Below are positions 50,150 through 63,076 of a DNA stretch of 64,000 nt, piece by piece. The stretch spans positions 496,001 through 560,000 of the forward strand of contig VJWN01000004.1 of assembly GCA_007644065.1 (NCBI GenBank), read 5' to 3'. Under the pieces are notes generated by a model. That model had not been told where the DNA came from. It was given only the letters and a program-made list of their open reading frames with translations, and did no database searches. Position 1 is the first letter of the stretch, and each line of letters begins with the position of its first letter. Position numbers and translations under genes: made by a program. The stretch is from Margaritispora aquatica. Taxonomy: Eukaryota > Ascomycota > Leotiomycetes > Helotiales > Discinellaceae.

Positions 50150-53100
50150 TTCGTTGAAGCTGTTGGAAGCTGTGCTCGAAGAGTGCTGGTTCGGTTCTCT
50201 GCTTTGCTGCGGAACGGTCTTCAAATTCCGCACAGACGGTGATGGACTCGGGCAACGTGAGCAGGGGCATTATCGACAGGGCATGGAGTTCCTGTCTGGG
50301 GCCCAAGGATAGTGGACAGACATGGACGAGGGTGCGGCATGGCGAGGTGAGCAATGGCAAGATTTTACGAGCAGTTCGGCTGCCTGGGCAGGTGATTTTC
50401 CCTTCACCTGGACCTTGGTGGATCCCTTTCAAGAATACCCTTGAGCCGGTGGGGAGCTTTGTCCAGACAAAATGCGAAATTAGGAAGTATGGAGCGACTG
50501 TGAGCAAGGGAAGCTCTGAGTTCTGAGTTCCCTGAAAGATCAGAGAGTGGATATAATGACGCTTCGGAGAGGATCATAATGCTGGTTGGATAGGGGAGCT
50601 CGGGAGAGGTGATAGAAAAGCTTGTGCTCTTAATCGCTCGTCTTCAGAATGGGGTTAGACTCGTGTGCGGTAAAATACTCGAATCTGATGTCAGCCAGGA
50701 TTTAACCGCGCGCGTTTCAAGTTCTGTGATTGGGATGATGGCTGCGGGAATGGCTGCATCAACATAGTGTGAGGTATCTTTCGATGCTTTTGTGCGGAGA
50801 AGCTGAGGTACTAGTAGTATTGGATGTACAACATCAGACTGAGTGTTCTCACTTCACAAAGCCCAAGAGTGGACAATTTGAGAATATAAAATTTTAGCGA
50901 TAATTAATCATCACTTGATAATCTCTATCCACCTAACTACTGCAACGTTCATCCGAACCAGCAAGCATGGGACGGATATAGAACTTGTTCTCCACAATGC
51001 ACTCGAGCATTTGGGTCCGCTCAAACTTAATTCCACGTTGAGAGCCACTAAATAATCGCTTGGCGACAATATACTTCCATACGACCACGACTAAGCTCGC
51101 GAAACACTAATTGCTGCATCTTTAGTCAGCTAAGCCCCTTTTTTATCTCCACCCCTAACCGAACTGGCCAACCTCAAGGCTCTATTGCCTTTTCCCTATT
51201 CAGACCTCATTCTCCAATTCCCATTCAGGTCTTTGTCCCCTGGTGTTCACGCGGAAACACTTGGAATTCCGCACACATTTATCATTGGACGAATTGCGAA
51301 TACCATCATCATATCCGTCCGAACTGAGACATTGGACATGGAGACATTTAGTCGCCGGCTAATTATGCGCAACAATTACACCGCAATCTACCCCCCCCCC
51401 CCTTCTCTCACCAACTTCACCAACTGTTGATTCGTGTCAAGAATGTTTCGAAGAACGAGCTTTCATACCCCTCAGTTTGGATGGGTCTGATGTGAGTTCC
51501 AAATCTGTCTTGCATTAGGTTCTTGCTGCTGATTCTTACTAGATGGTCATTTCATGATTAGATGACCCTTTTAGATCTATATTTCAAGAAGCTCGGTCAC
51601 TACTATCAAAATAGAGACAGCTAAGAGCCCAGCTCACTCATGGATCGATACTAGGATGGTTGCTGCTGAGAGACATACCAATCATCCTGTCCTAAATGCA
51701 TCACTTCAGTGACTTTCAACACCCTCCAAGCAGGCCTGCCCGGTTGTAGACCCCAGATGAGCCCAGAGCTCTCAATTGGCTGGTGGTTCGAGGTTCCTGG
51801 CAATTCCAACATTCGATATGGATGCTTCTCTGTCTGTGCGTTCAGCCTTCTCATGCAACTCCAGCGCCCAAACGGCAACGGTATCGGCCTCTCGCCGAGA
51901 TCGATTCGAAGGATGAGGGAGGTTCGGCCGTTTGTCAAGCCCGCAGAAGCGGCTGCTTTACCTCTGCAGAGCGATGCATGTTTCATCCTCGACACAGCCG
52001 CCATTCCAACTTCACGTCATCCATCCATTGTCTCACATCCCAAAATCAGATCGTAGAGGATCATGGAATATAGAGTCACTTAATCTCCATGGTGGCTGTT
52101 CTTGTGATCTCTCTCAGGGCTTGGAGCATTCAGAGCCGGGGCTGAGCATTCCCTTCTCGGAAGTAGAGACCCTGGCCTGACACTACGTGCGTAGTCGCAG
52201 ATAGCAACGGAGATATCGCTGAATTGTTTCGACTTCACTCGGTCACTCAGTTGCGAAATGAACAATGTAAGAGCACCGATTAAAAGATCAAAGCGAGTTA
52301 TCATAGGACAATTACTATAGTCTGAGTGCACAATGCTGACAACGTCCGGCGCGTATTTTTTGGAGGCCAAGATCAGCTCAGGGGGACTTTAACAACGTCC
52401 CGTTCCGCGGGGCACAGTATTGACTGTAGATAGACCAACAGTGAGCATTGACTATCGATAGCGTTTATTTGAATCCACTGACATTATCATAGATTGGGCC
52501 TCAGAGTTTGTAGCCAATTGTGTGAATATGCGCGTCTCTGAGATGCATATATTACAATCGCTGGCGCTTAAGTCCACTCTCAATCGCAACTACACGAACC
52601 CAGCACCGGATTGCCTTCAGAGAAGGAAATTCAAGGGAGGAAACTGTACTTCAGTTCGATATCTGTCAATTTCTTCGGCTCCCTCAAAATATCATTTCCT
52701 ATCACGGCTCTAGTTGCACTCATGCACCTCTCAAATGCCCGCTTAGAGATTAACGCAGCTCCTTGCAAGTGCAAGTGAAAGGGTTTTCACCAACACAGCT
52801 GAGGATTTCTTTTTCATCTCCCAGCTCCCAGCTCCTTTGGGTCATTTTCGCAGACATTCCTCCAGTGGGGGAATAGATCTAGACCGTGCAGCACTCTTCG
52901 AGGTGCATCTCAAGGTAGGGAGTTCTGGACGCTCCACCTGCCCAAACTATCACACTCCTATCTTTTACTTGTTGCCGTTCCAATCATCCTTCAGACCATC
53001 TGTCCGCTGTCACCACAGGCAGAAACTAGTGGTACGATGAAAGCCACTTATAGGTCAAGCCAGTACTCTTGAACAGGCAGGGAGGTCAGTCTCCGCACCC

Positions 53101-55050
53101 AAAACTGCCTACTGTATCTAGTTCGCCATTACAGTATCACACCGCATACCTACATCCCCTTCTCCATCCTATGAGCTTACGTACCTCCTCATCTCCCCTC
53201 CATCGGACCGGCATCCCCAGCTCAAGCTCGTAAATTAGCTTGCTCGAGCAAGCCAGTGTTGCTACTCATGCACTAGCGAGTTGTCACGATGGGTCGATTT
53301 CTGCTCCTGTGACTCGAGATTTCCGCCACCAACGAGCAATGGAAGTGTTCCCTATGGCTTCTTTCTTGCTCGCTCGCATTCTGCTGGTGCAGAATGCCGG
53401 TACATGCTGCAACAGCATCTCGATTCAGCTGAAGAGCTTCACGGAGATCCGATCTCATTGCTCAGCGGTGCACCCATCGGCTTCTTCTTTTCTTGTTGAA
53501 AGGGTTTTGCCAACAAGGTACTGTTGCATTTCTTTCGTTCCGAGCTTGCCCGCTGAAGGATTTCGCTGCCGACAGAATGTGCGGTTGTTGGTAGGTACCG
53601 ATGATTGTGTTCGTTCGGTAGAATCTGAATTTCGCGAACACGTTTCCGTTCAGGCTTGCCCTGCGCCTCCTTTCAGGACAGCTCAACCGGGCACCTGGGT
53701 CGTTGGCTCAAGTTGGTGCTTCCACAAATAATAACTCATTCGGGTTCCTTAACGAATACCTGAGCATATCGTTACTCTTGTGAAAATGTCTACTGGTCTG
53801 CCTTGCAAGGTGCATCATGTGTTGTTATGCCGATCTTCCCCCCTTGAGCCTTTCGACCAATTATTTTCAGCACAACTTTAGCTCTTGCTCATCGTACAAG
53901 ATTCGTACAAAGTCTCAGAAAGACAGGAAATTGAACATCAAAATCACTAACTCGAATTATTCCCCCAGATTCAACATTCACCGGCTCGCGTGGCACTTGC
54001 CAAGGGGCTCTCGGGTGGCTTGCCATGGGCTTATTTTGATACCGAATTCGGCATTACGAGCGATCATCGACTTTTTTGCGTATCACTTCATCTCCTCCTT
54101 AATTCACTAGTCGGTACAGATACTAAGGTGAGAAGATTGGTTCTATTTTTTGTGTAGAAGCCACATTGTTTCATTGATGCATTGGATTTATTAGATTTGA
54201 ACAGTAAATAGAAGACTGGAAGTTATGAAATGATGCAAACCACTGATTACAGCGCGAAGAAAACCAAAACACTCCTACTAAGTTACGAACTATGACACTG
54301 CAAGTAGATGCCCCCTGAAAAATTAGACTAGCTCATTGCCCAAAACTGCTAGAGGGAGGAATTGCAGCAAGAAAGTTCACATAATTGTGCTTCTCGCTTA
54401 ACTTGCAATGTCTGTCCCTTGAGCTCAGTCACTAAGTAGTACCATTGACTTTGTATTGATGGCCTTGATGGATACGTAGGAAAAGCTACAACTACAAGTC
54501 CATCTCATTGTGATTCATGTGGAAACAGGCTTGTATCTCGATGGCTGTTGGTTCACTCCCCTAGAATATGAGGTTTTCACACAATCATCTTGTTAGTCAC
54601 GATCAGGGAGAACACTGCATCAGATCACTCTATACTAAGATCTAAAGAAGGATCAAGTAGGATGACATGTTGATATCAATCCGGGGTTCAACCTCCGCAG
54701 GTCTTCCATGCTGTGTGCGACAGTCGCGTCGAAATCCTACCTACTTAGAGTGCAGAATCACTTTACAGATTGACCCCTAAAAGAGTACAACACGGCACAT
54801 CTAAGCCTCGCACAAGTTCAATCCAAACATCAGTCCAACAAGCAAAGCAAATGCCTTGGAATCTCAGAGTCACCCGCGGAGAAATCTCCATCGCGAGCCT
54901 AGAAGTAACAATTCACAACAACACAAGTATTCATACCAACATGCACTGCGGTACGATCCTCATGCACGCCCCGAAAGCAAAACACAGCCTAAGAATCTGC
55001 CTACCGGTAGAGTACTTTCTTGTTTTCCAACAGAAATCCTACATGAGTAG

Positions 55051-55081
<31 letters not shown>
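55051..55081. repeat. CAGC tetranucleotide repeat
   Basis: About seven direct copies in the gene-free region downstream of the C2H2 gene. Confidence 0.95.
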
Positions 55082-55083
<2 letters not shown>

Positions 55084-56319
55084 CGTACTTCTCCATTGGT
55101 ACGGCCGCAAGGGAGGAGACCACGTTACAGCCCCTCGACCTCGCGACAGTTGACCACAATTTTGTTGTCAGGGCCACCTTGTTGCCTTGAAGGGCATCTA
55201 GGTGCTTGGGTGGTTATACACAAGGTTGGTTTGTGCTATCCATGGTAGGTAACTTTGGGGTGTTGTGGTGATGATGGCAGTGCTCAAAGTGATAATTAAA
55301 AGCGAGCTACTCCAAAGCGCTAGTCGTTTTTGTAGTTTAATTTTTTGCCCACAACGGGCTGCAGATAATCTGAACAAGCATACATACAAATACCCATGTT
55401 TTCTCGCTCACTTTAATAAGTTCAGGAGGAGTGAGAGCCCCATGCACAGGAGACTGATGGATTTTATTTAAGTTGAGCTTCGAAGTGGACGCTCATAAAA
55501 TTCTATATCGACGGCAGTAATATAATCAAGTTCCCCTTTATTATCAGCATCCATTTCTGCCTTCGGAACTCTTGATCGACATTTGTAAACGTTTAAATCG
55601 AATTGGATGTCGAATTGATCTTGACGTAAGTTACAAAAGACTGAAGCATTGCAAGGGCAAGCCAGCCCTGATATAGAATTCTAAAACTTGAATCTATATA
55701 AAAGCATAAAGGAGCTAGTTCTAAGCAAGTCTTGGGTTTAGTGATTCGTGCATGTAGTATTATGATTACACCAGCCCTTTTGTTAATGTGAATTTCACGT
55801 CGTTGAAGAATCGTATCTAATTATGACGATGTTGGCTACGACTTGTAAATTGGGGAGGCATAGTCTTGGGTCTATAAGGGACTTCGGCCATATTAGTGCG
55901 AAGGAAGACGATCAAGATAGATGTATCCCGTGAAGACATTCAGTTGACTGCCTCATCACAGTGAAGCACTTTCAGAATATTCGAAGTACTGCCAAATTCA
56001 AGGACGTTCAAACCAACGAGCAATTTGTAATTAATTGAAAAGCATTCGCGTTTGGGATATTCAAACCATTAGAGATATTAGTAGCTACCTTAATCTACTA
56101 CATATTGAAAATTTCTTGTCTCGCCAAGAACGACACTGATACTCGGTTCAGACTGCCACCCCAATCGCTGCATCCGTTTTGACAGACGTCAATATACCTA
56201 GAAAAAAATATTCCAAGATACATCTAGGCAGCCACTCATTAATCATCACACGTATCAAACTCCATCACAAACCCTGACAAGCACTAGTCAGAGCCACTGA
56301 ATCACCATAACTGCTGTGC

Positions 56320-58620
56320 TCATGTTGAAGCAAGTGTACTTTCGCTTTTACCCGCATCAATCTTCGGTCTCAGCCATGTGCGAATATGCCCTTCAAGAGT
56401 CAGCATTGCTAAAGGACGAGGAAAAGGGATTACTAACCACTCTTGCAGCTCGTCAAAATGGCATCTTCTGTAAATTCCAGCCAACAAAGTGGATCTGGGT
56501 CAACTTGTTTAGACTGTGTTACGTTAGTCCTGATGATCAAAAGTATATTCTGCTATCGTCGTACCATAACTGGCGGTAACATTGCTGTTGTTGCCCTTGG
56601 CTCAACTGGGTGCTCAATCGAATGTTCCTCGTTCGCTTCAACAGACACACCCGAGTTTGATCTTAGCCGACTCGCTGTCGTGTTATGTGTTTCTGCTCTT
56701 GCAAGTGGACTTGCCAAGCGGGAAGAAATACTTCCTCGTTGCCTAATCGAGGACTAGGGAGGAATTAGCATGTTATATTGATCAAATAATCCCAAGTTTA
56801 GACTCACAGCTTTTGGTCGGTGCAACATTCCCACACTAAAATCCCAAAGTAAAAGTCTGCAATCTTCGCCGACACTTCCGAAGCGATAATTTTTGTCGTC
56901 GCATCGCCAAGGATCAAAACTGACAGCTGTGACCCAGGAGTGATGACCTTGACACCGAGCTACAATAGTTGATTCTGCGACAGACCAAATCGATACGAGA
57001 TCATCCTGGCCACCAGTCAAAACGTACTTACCATCTGGTGACCAGCACACACTGATGAAGCCGCCATAATAGCTTGTATACAAATCCAAAAGCCTACTCA
57101 TATTAGCCTACGAAACTTAGGAGTATATAGGAACGTACTGCTCCTTTAGGTAATCGATGATACGTAATGTACCGTCCTCTGATACTACAGCAAGATGCCG
57201 GTTATCATGAGAAAAGGCGAAGGCATTTATACGCTGGTTTGACAACTTCCAGAACGAAACTGGATTGAATTTCTGGTTCTTAGAGTGAACCGATTTGTCA
57301 ACATGCAATTTGACTTTGGTCGACGGTTCTGCCTCTTCGTTGCCATTGCTTGATGGCTCCGTATTGCCATTAGTCTCGGCACCATTTTCTTCGGCCAAGA
57401 ACGCAGCGTCTTCTTTCTCCTTGTCATAAACTACGAGTGAGCCATCCATATGAGCCGCTAGAAATAGATTTTCAGATCCAGGAATCCATCTGATTTCCGA
57501 AACAGGTGTGGCATTAATGATGCCCTAAATTGTCTTAGCAAAGAGGGGGGATGAGATGGAAGCAGTCATACATTTTTGTTTAACCGAGTATACTTCTGGG
57601 ATATGGGCTCAAACCAGATGATTTCACCAGTAGAGAATCCCATAATGAGATCAATGTGAGATGGCCCCTTGGTGACTTGATTGATATCATGGCATAGGCA
57701 GTGTCCTTTGGTAAAGAGAACTTTAGTGAGGTGGTCGGTCTATACTATGTTTAGCTTCCAATATCGCTTTCAATTCCTGAATCCACTGAAGTTACCTTTT
57801 GAGCAGAGGACAGGTCAAGCCACTGAAAAGCTCGGTTGATATTTGCAAATGCGAAGTAGCCATCCGATGGTCGATCCTGCAGCCTTTTACTCAGATTTTC
57901 GTTGACTATGCACCTGGAAATGAACGAAGAATTGCTCTTGTTGATATTGTTCTTTGGCTTTCGTTTCTTCCCAGCATCTTTTCCGGTGACTATTCCAGCC
58001 AGCATAGTATTGCCCTCGCCAAAAGCTGGTGCAGAACCAATTGACATTGTGGCTCTGGCACTGCCAGCTGTTGATGTTCCTCCTCCATTGCTGCTAGTAG
58101 GGACTAAATCTGCGGAGTTTCGACCCTCGCCTGGGTGCTCTTGTATGCTACTTTGAACCCCTCCGGATCGCACACTCTTATTCGTGTCTACTCTATAGAG
58201 AAGTGGAGCGGCGCTCTTGGAGCTGAAGGAGAGCAATGATACCTTGGTTCCAGATGTCGCGGGCTGAGGTGTGGTTGCCAGTGGATTCGGATTCAATACA
58301 GGAGCTTCAGATGGATGTGGCGGAGGTGTTGCAAGATGCAAATCTTCCTTCAACAGGTACGTCCCTACTTATATGTTGGTACACATCTTAACATCACCAA
58401 TGCGCCTAAACTCACCCTCGCCAACAACAAGTTGGTACTCTGGCCCCACAGGGTGAGATAGAATATTGTTCGTCTCGATCATAGGCGCCGCTTGTCCATT
58501 GGCAACAGCAGCATTGTAGGCAGCTTGAGAAGGGTATCTTGGTGGAGGTGGAAGGACACTAGTTTGGTGCGGTATTAGTATCCTCAATGCATGCATACAG
58601 ATAGCTGGAACTTACAACAT
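56320..58620 (-). CDS. creC: Catabolite repression protein CreC (WD40, WDR20-like)
   Basis: About eight exons run leftward. The first carries only ATGTT (58620-58616) and joins exon 2 (from 58558) to give [17 protein letters not shown], the characteristic CreC start. CreC is a WD40 scaffold that stabilises and activates the deubiquitinase CreB in carbon catabolite repression. The N-terminal half is disordered and Pro/Ser-rich ([20 protein letters not shown]), with a basic [12 protein letters not shown]. The propeller then has [117 protein letters not shown] and [14 protein letters not shown]. It ends with [15 protein letters not shown], then [10 protein letters not shown] and STLAST-stop at 56320. 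Divergent from GEM1. Confidence 0.93.
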
Positions 58621-59426
58621 GATGGTCTCGTGGAGTCTGCCGAAGCCAGACTGATCTCAGAGGAAAAAACACAAAAACAATGGGATATATCCAATTACCG
58701 TCGCAACGATGTCTTGCTTCAAGCTCTCTATCCCAAAAAAACGGCAGCGCTGAGAGGTCTGCAAGGTACAAAAGTGTGGGGTAAGAGATGCCTGTCGTAT
58801 TGCATTCGTGGGGGTATATGATCAGCAGAAGCAAGTTGATGTTGCAATTGAGCTTACAGATAAGCTAGGCAGAGGGGGATCGAAGCAAAGGGAGGATCCT
58901 TGTTTTGAGTGAAGAGAAGAGGAGAGAGGTACCGTCTGCCCAAACGACGACGATATCAACAAACAGGTTGCTTTCTAGGGTCGAAAGTTCTAAGGGGCTG
59001 TATTCCTGAAGATATTGCGGGGAGTTCTAGCCTAAAATTGAGGCCGCTAGTCGTTGGGATTTGACATTGTTCCGCCTGACAGCGGAGAAACAGCCTTACC
59101 CTGACCTCGCATGAAGTGCAGGTGGTCATAAGACGATCAAATAATCATCAGAGCTACTGCTCACCCGCCAGGGCATACCTTACGATACTGGAGAATTGCA
59201 TCGCGGCTCTGCGACCGATCTAAACTCAAATTAAGCGCCGTCTCTGTGGTAGCAGACGACAAGCTAAACTAGGAAGAGCTTTCCGGTACGACTTTACGAG
59301 GAGCTCTCAACTTTGGTTTGGGTGGCAAGATATCGTAGTGAGCTTGGAGCTGGGTACATCCGCCTCGGCATGGACAAGAAATAATTGCAAACTGTACCTT
59401 GCAAGGCTGAAACGCTTTCTTGCCAG
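58621..59426. promoter_or_regulatory. Promoter region shared by divergent creC and GEM1
   Basis: The 806 bp separate two start codons. Minus-strand frames here (58559-58834) overlap the creC first exon and intron and are not separate genes. No TATA box is clear. Confidence 0.5.
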
Positions 59427-61368
59427 ATGGCTCAAGGTACGTATATGGATTGGATTACCTCTCAATGCAATGGTTTTAACTCTCTGCTCAGTACGGATAT
59501 GTGTGTGCGGTGACGAGGGCACTGGGAAGTCAAGTCTCATCACTTCTCTGGTGAAAGATGTCTTTGTGACGAACAAGATACAATCAGTCCTTCCACAGAT
59601 TACGATACCTCCAACTATTGGAACACCCGAAAATGTCACAACCACTATTGTCGATACCTCCGCCCTTCCCCAGGAAAGAAACAATCTGCGGAAGGAAATC
59701 CGAAAGTCGAATGTTATTTTACTGGTATACTCGGACCACTACAGCTATGAGCGAGTCGCCTTATTTTGGATGCCATACTTCCGCTCTTTGGGTGTTAATG
59801 TGCCAGTAGTACTATGTGCCAACAAATCAGACCTGACGACCAACGGGAACACGGCACAGGTTGTGGAGGACGAGATGCTGCCAGTCATGGCAGAATTCAA
59901 GGAGATAGACTCATGCATACGAACAAGCGCCAGGGAGCATCATAACGTGAATGAGGTATTCTTCTTGTGCCAGAAGGCCGTCACGCATCCGATTGCCCCT
60001 CTTTTCGATTCCAAGGAAGGAAATCTTAAGCCAGCAGCAGTGTCTGCTCTCAAGAGGGTATTCTACCTATGTGATAAGGACCAGGATGGATACCTCAATG
60101 ATGAAGAGATGCACGAGTTTCAATCAAAATGCTTCGAGAAGCCATTATCAGCAGATGATTTAGACAATATCAAAGCCTCTATCCACAAAGCTTCTCCAAG
60201 TTTTGATGTGAACAGTGGTATTGACCAAGCTGGATTCATACAACTGAACAAGATATTTGCCGAAAAAGGAAGACACGAAACAATTTGGATCATTCTGAGA
60301 AAATTCCACTACACAGACAGCTTGAGCCTGAAGGATAGCTTTCTTCATCCTAAGTTTGAAATACCGGAATACTCCTCCGCTGAGCTCAGTCCAGCTGGAT
60401 ACAGATTCTTTGTGGATTTGTTCTTGCTTTTCGACAAAGACAATGACGGTGGATTGAACAACTTCGAACTCGATGCTCTATTTGCACCTACTCCAGGCAT
60501 CCCCTCTTTCTGGCAGGAGACCTCGTTTCCGTCTTCAACTGTACGCAATGAGGCAGGCCATATAACATTGCAAGGCTGGCTTGCTCAATGGTCTATGACC
60601 ACCTTTGTCTCGCCAAGTACTACTCTCTCTTATCTCGCTTACCTCGGATTCGAGCCTGTTGGAGGGCCTAGAACAACAACAACTTCGGCGTTAAAGATCA
60701 CAAAACCACGCAAGAAGAGAAGGCGACCCGGACGAGTAGAGCGAAACGTTGTACTTTGCTACATCATTGGTGCTCCATCGTCCGGAAAGTCTTCGCTTCT
60801 TGACGCATTCCTGAACCGCCCATTTGACTCGCTGTACCACCCAACAATCAAACCCCGTACGGCGGTCAACAGTGTTGAGTTGACAGGTGGCAAACAATGC
60901 TATTTGATCCTAGAAGAACTCGGCGAGTTGGAGCCGGCAATTCTTGAGAATCAAGCAAAACTTGATGCGTGCGATTTAATATGTTACACTTACGATTCCT
61001 CCAATCCGGATTCATTTGCACACATCATTGCCCTCCGAGAAAAATATCCACAACTAGATGAGTTACCGGCAATGTACACAGCACTGAAAGCGGATCAAGA
61101 CAAAACTATGCAGAGATCAAAGATGCAACCAGATGAGTACACCACGGCGTTAAATATGAACTCTCCTTTACATGTAAGCGTTACCTGGAATAGCATTAGC
61201 GAGCTCTTTGTCACTCTTGCTGAAGCGGCTACGACTCCGACCCTGGCTTTTCCAAAGAGCGAGGAAGAAGCACCAGATAGAACGAGCCTATACATCGCCT
61301 TAGGAGCAACAGCGTGTGCTTTGGTTGCTGCTGGAATGATTTGGAGACGAACAACGAATGCGATGTGA
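59427..61368 (+). CDS. GEM1: Mitochondrial Rho GTPase Miro/Gem1
   Basis: Two exons (59427-59436 and 59492-61368) give 628 residues, the expected family length. Gem1 is anchored in the outer mitochondrial membrane and controls mitochondrial shape, inheritance and ER contact (ERMES). An N-terminal GTPase starts [18 protein letters not shown] (P-loop) with LCANKSD as the guanine motif. EF-hands follow near residue 200 ([12 protein letters not shown]) and near 318 ([12 protein letters not shown]). A second GTPase-like domain begins near 430 with [14 protein letters not shown]. The C-terminal anchor is [20 protein letters not shown] followed by RR. The 10-nt first exon was chosen because it gives the conserved start; reading straight from an upstream ATG at 59338 would translate the intron. 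Confidence 0.94.
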
Positions 61369-62252
61369 GAAGAGACCAAATGCGTGAACTTGTGGTCATT
61401 TGGGACAATCTGTTAGTTTTAAGATACCCATCTCTTCTCAGCTGGATACTGGTACGTTAGATAATGTGTTAATTGTTAATGGGCGGGCATAGCGAGGAAA
61501 TAGAGGGTAACGATGAAATGTCAATCTCAAATCCTGTATCATTATAGTAGTTCCTTTGTGAATTTTGATACTAGAAGCAGCAATCCAGTTGCCGTGACAA
61601 AACATCGGTCGTGTGCCCAGCCCAATTTTAAGTATGGCAGAAAGCACATCAGCTTTCACACGGAAATAAAATAAAGAACCATTTTCTCACATTATTTGGA
61701 GCAGCATCAAGGCATTAGTATTAATATCACTGTAAAGTAGGTAGCTCGCTACTATGTAGCTTACCGCTTATATTCTCTCGGAGACCCTCATAGGTTGATT
61801 GTCTCCTCGACAACGCCAAGACGACGGCAGGTACTTACCTATCATCCGTCTCAGTGCAGATGATTCAGTCTCCCACAAATACCAAGTTGAGAAGACCAAG
61901 GGAAAAGTGCACTGTTCAAGTCAATGAAGTGTGTTATCCTTTGGAAGTCAATTAGAAAGTATGTCATTTTAGCAATCAATCCTTGGAACAATTCTTTTAG
62001 GGTGGCCCAAGATCTACTTGCTTGATGCAACATACCCCCAACTGTTGACCACGAGGGGGAGAACGTTTCCACCATCAAACATCCATAACGAAATCCTTAC
62101 GCCGTAGCTTGATCTGCGTGATCTTCTTATAGATGCCCTTCAAGAATTTGCGAATCCGACCCCAGCTCTCATGAGCAAATTGAACGTAACAAATCCTAAG
62201 CATGCTCTCCTTTCCCACCCACCTTTGTGATGACTTCTAAGAACCATCATTC
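61369..62252. other. Intergenic region between convergent GEM1 and BTB genes
   Basis: The 884 bp hold two 3' untranslated regions. A TAGGTAG word is at about 61736. Frames are short and unconvincing. Confidence 0.45.
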
Positions 62253-63076
62253 CTAGCCACTTCTCTCCTTGACGTAGTAGTTGGTGATTGTCTTCAAAGG
62301 TGAATCTTTCTTCTCCCTGAGAATTGGATGCAGTTGCTGTCGCATAGCCTTCATCACATCCAGCATGATTTCCATGCCATTGTCATGCGCAAAGCACTCA
62401 CTTGTTAACTTCTCCAACACTCCTTTACTTGCAGTCCAGACCATCATATCCACCATGAGCTTTCGAAGCAAGCTATCATCCGGTGTATGCTCCCAGATAT
62501 GAGAGAAAAGCTTCGTAGAAACCATACCACTTCTCTTACTGATGGATTCGATGGCATGAATGGTGTGGTTCATGAGTAAAGGCACATGCACCATATCGGC
62601 GAAGATATATAGTTTGATGAGGTCAGAAACTTGTGGCCATTTGTCTTGCTCCTCATTTTCGTTCCACAGCGTTTGGAAGTAAAGCCAATGAGCGAAAAGC
62701 TCGAAGACGGTGACACCTGTTTCGGGGAGCTTCATGATACCGGTGGTTGTCTCTTCAAAGCCGTTTGTGAATGCAGAACGGAAGTAGGTAGAGATATTAC
62801 AAATCATATCCCTGTGAATGCCGAAGTCTTGTCTCTGTGGACCGACAAGAACATGAACGATAGCACGACCCAGTGAGCTGTTTTGTGATGAGTAATTAAA
62901 TCCCCAGTTTGAGGGTAGATTTTGTATACTTACGGCCTTGGCTTCGCAATTCCTCCTTGCACTGGGGATATTTTCTTTCTGTTCGAATCACCCTCCATCG
63001 TACTAGAACTTTCGTTTGGACGGGACTTAGCAACTCGCCAGTCAAGTTTCGATATGGCCTGCTTCTTTGATGCCAT
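62253..63076 (-). CDS. BTB/POZ domain protein
   Basis: Two exons (63076-62934 and 62877-62253) give 255 residues. BTB domains mediate dimerisation and often link substrates to Cullin-3 ligases, but the many small fungal BTB proteins mostly have no known partner. A basic N-terminal tail of about 45 residues (MASKKQAISKLDWRVAKSRP, then SNRKKISP) precedes the BTB core: RAIVHVLVGPQRQDFGIHRD, ICNISTYFRSAFTNGFEE, GIMKLPETGVTVFELFAHWL, DLIKLYIFADMVHVPLLMNH. After the core is a helical tail ending in NYYVKERSG. No second domain is present. The join at the intron keeps frame and completes the first BTB strand. Confidence 0.87.

Larger units (their letters stand above)
48643..56319. other. 7.7-kb gene-free region downstream of the C2H2 gene
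   Basis: No recognisable gene is present. Longer frames, such as 183 codons at 49956-50507 (minus) and 163 codons at 53240-53731 (plus), are Pro- or Cys-rich with no family pattern. Simple sequence includes G runs (50099-50109 and 50140-50149), a C run near 51391, and a CAGC repeat (55051-55081). TAGGTA words occur near 53595, 54737 and 55245. A long non-coding transcript, distal control elements or decayed transposons are possible; none can be shown by eye. Confidence 0.5.

Noticed and set aside
49956..50507. 183-codon minus-strand frame downstream of the C2H2 gene
   Set aside because: It is Pro/Thr-rich, crosses G runs, and shows no domain, signal peptide or splice context; probably chance in GC-skewed DNA.
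53240..53731. 163-codon plus-strand frame
   Set aside because: Cys/Ser/Arg-rich and unstructured, with no family resemblance and a comparable frame on the opposite strand.
54660..54720. tRNA-like T-arm (GGGTTCAACCTCC)
   Set aside because: No matching acceptor stem, D-arm or anticodon arm could be placed around it.
58559..58834. 91-codon minus-strand frame covering the creC start
   Set aside because: It overlaps the creC first exon and first intron in another frame; the spliced creC start explains this stretch better.
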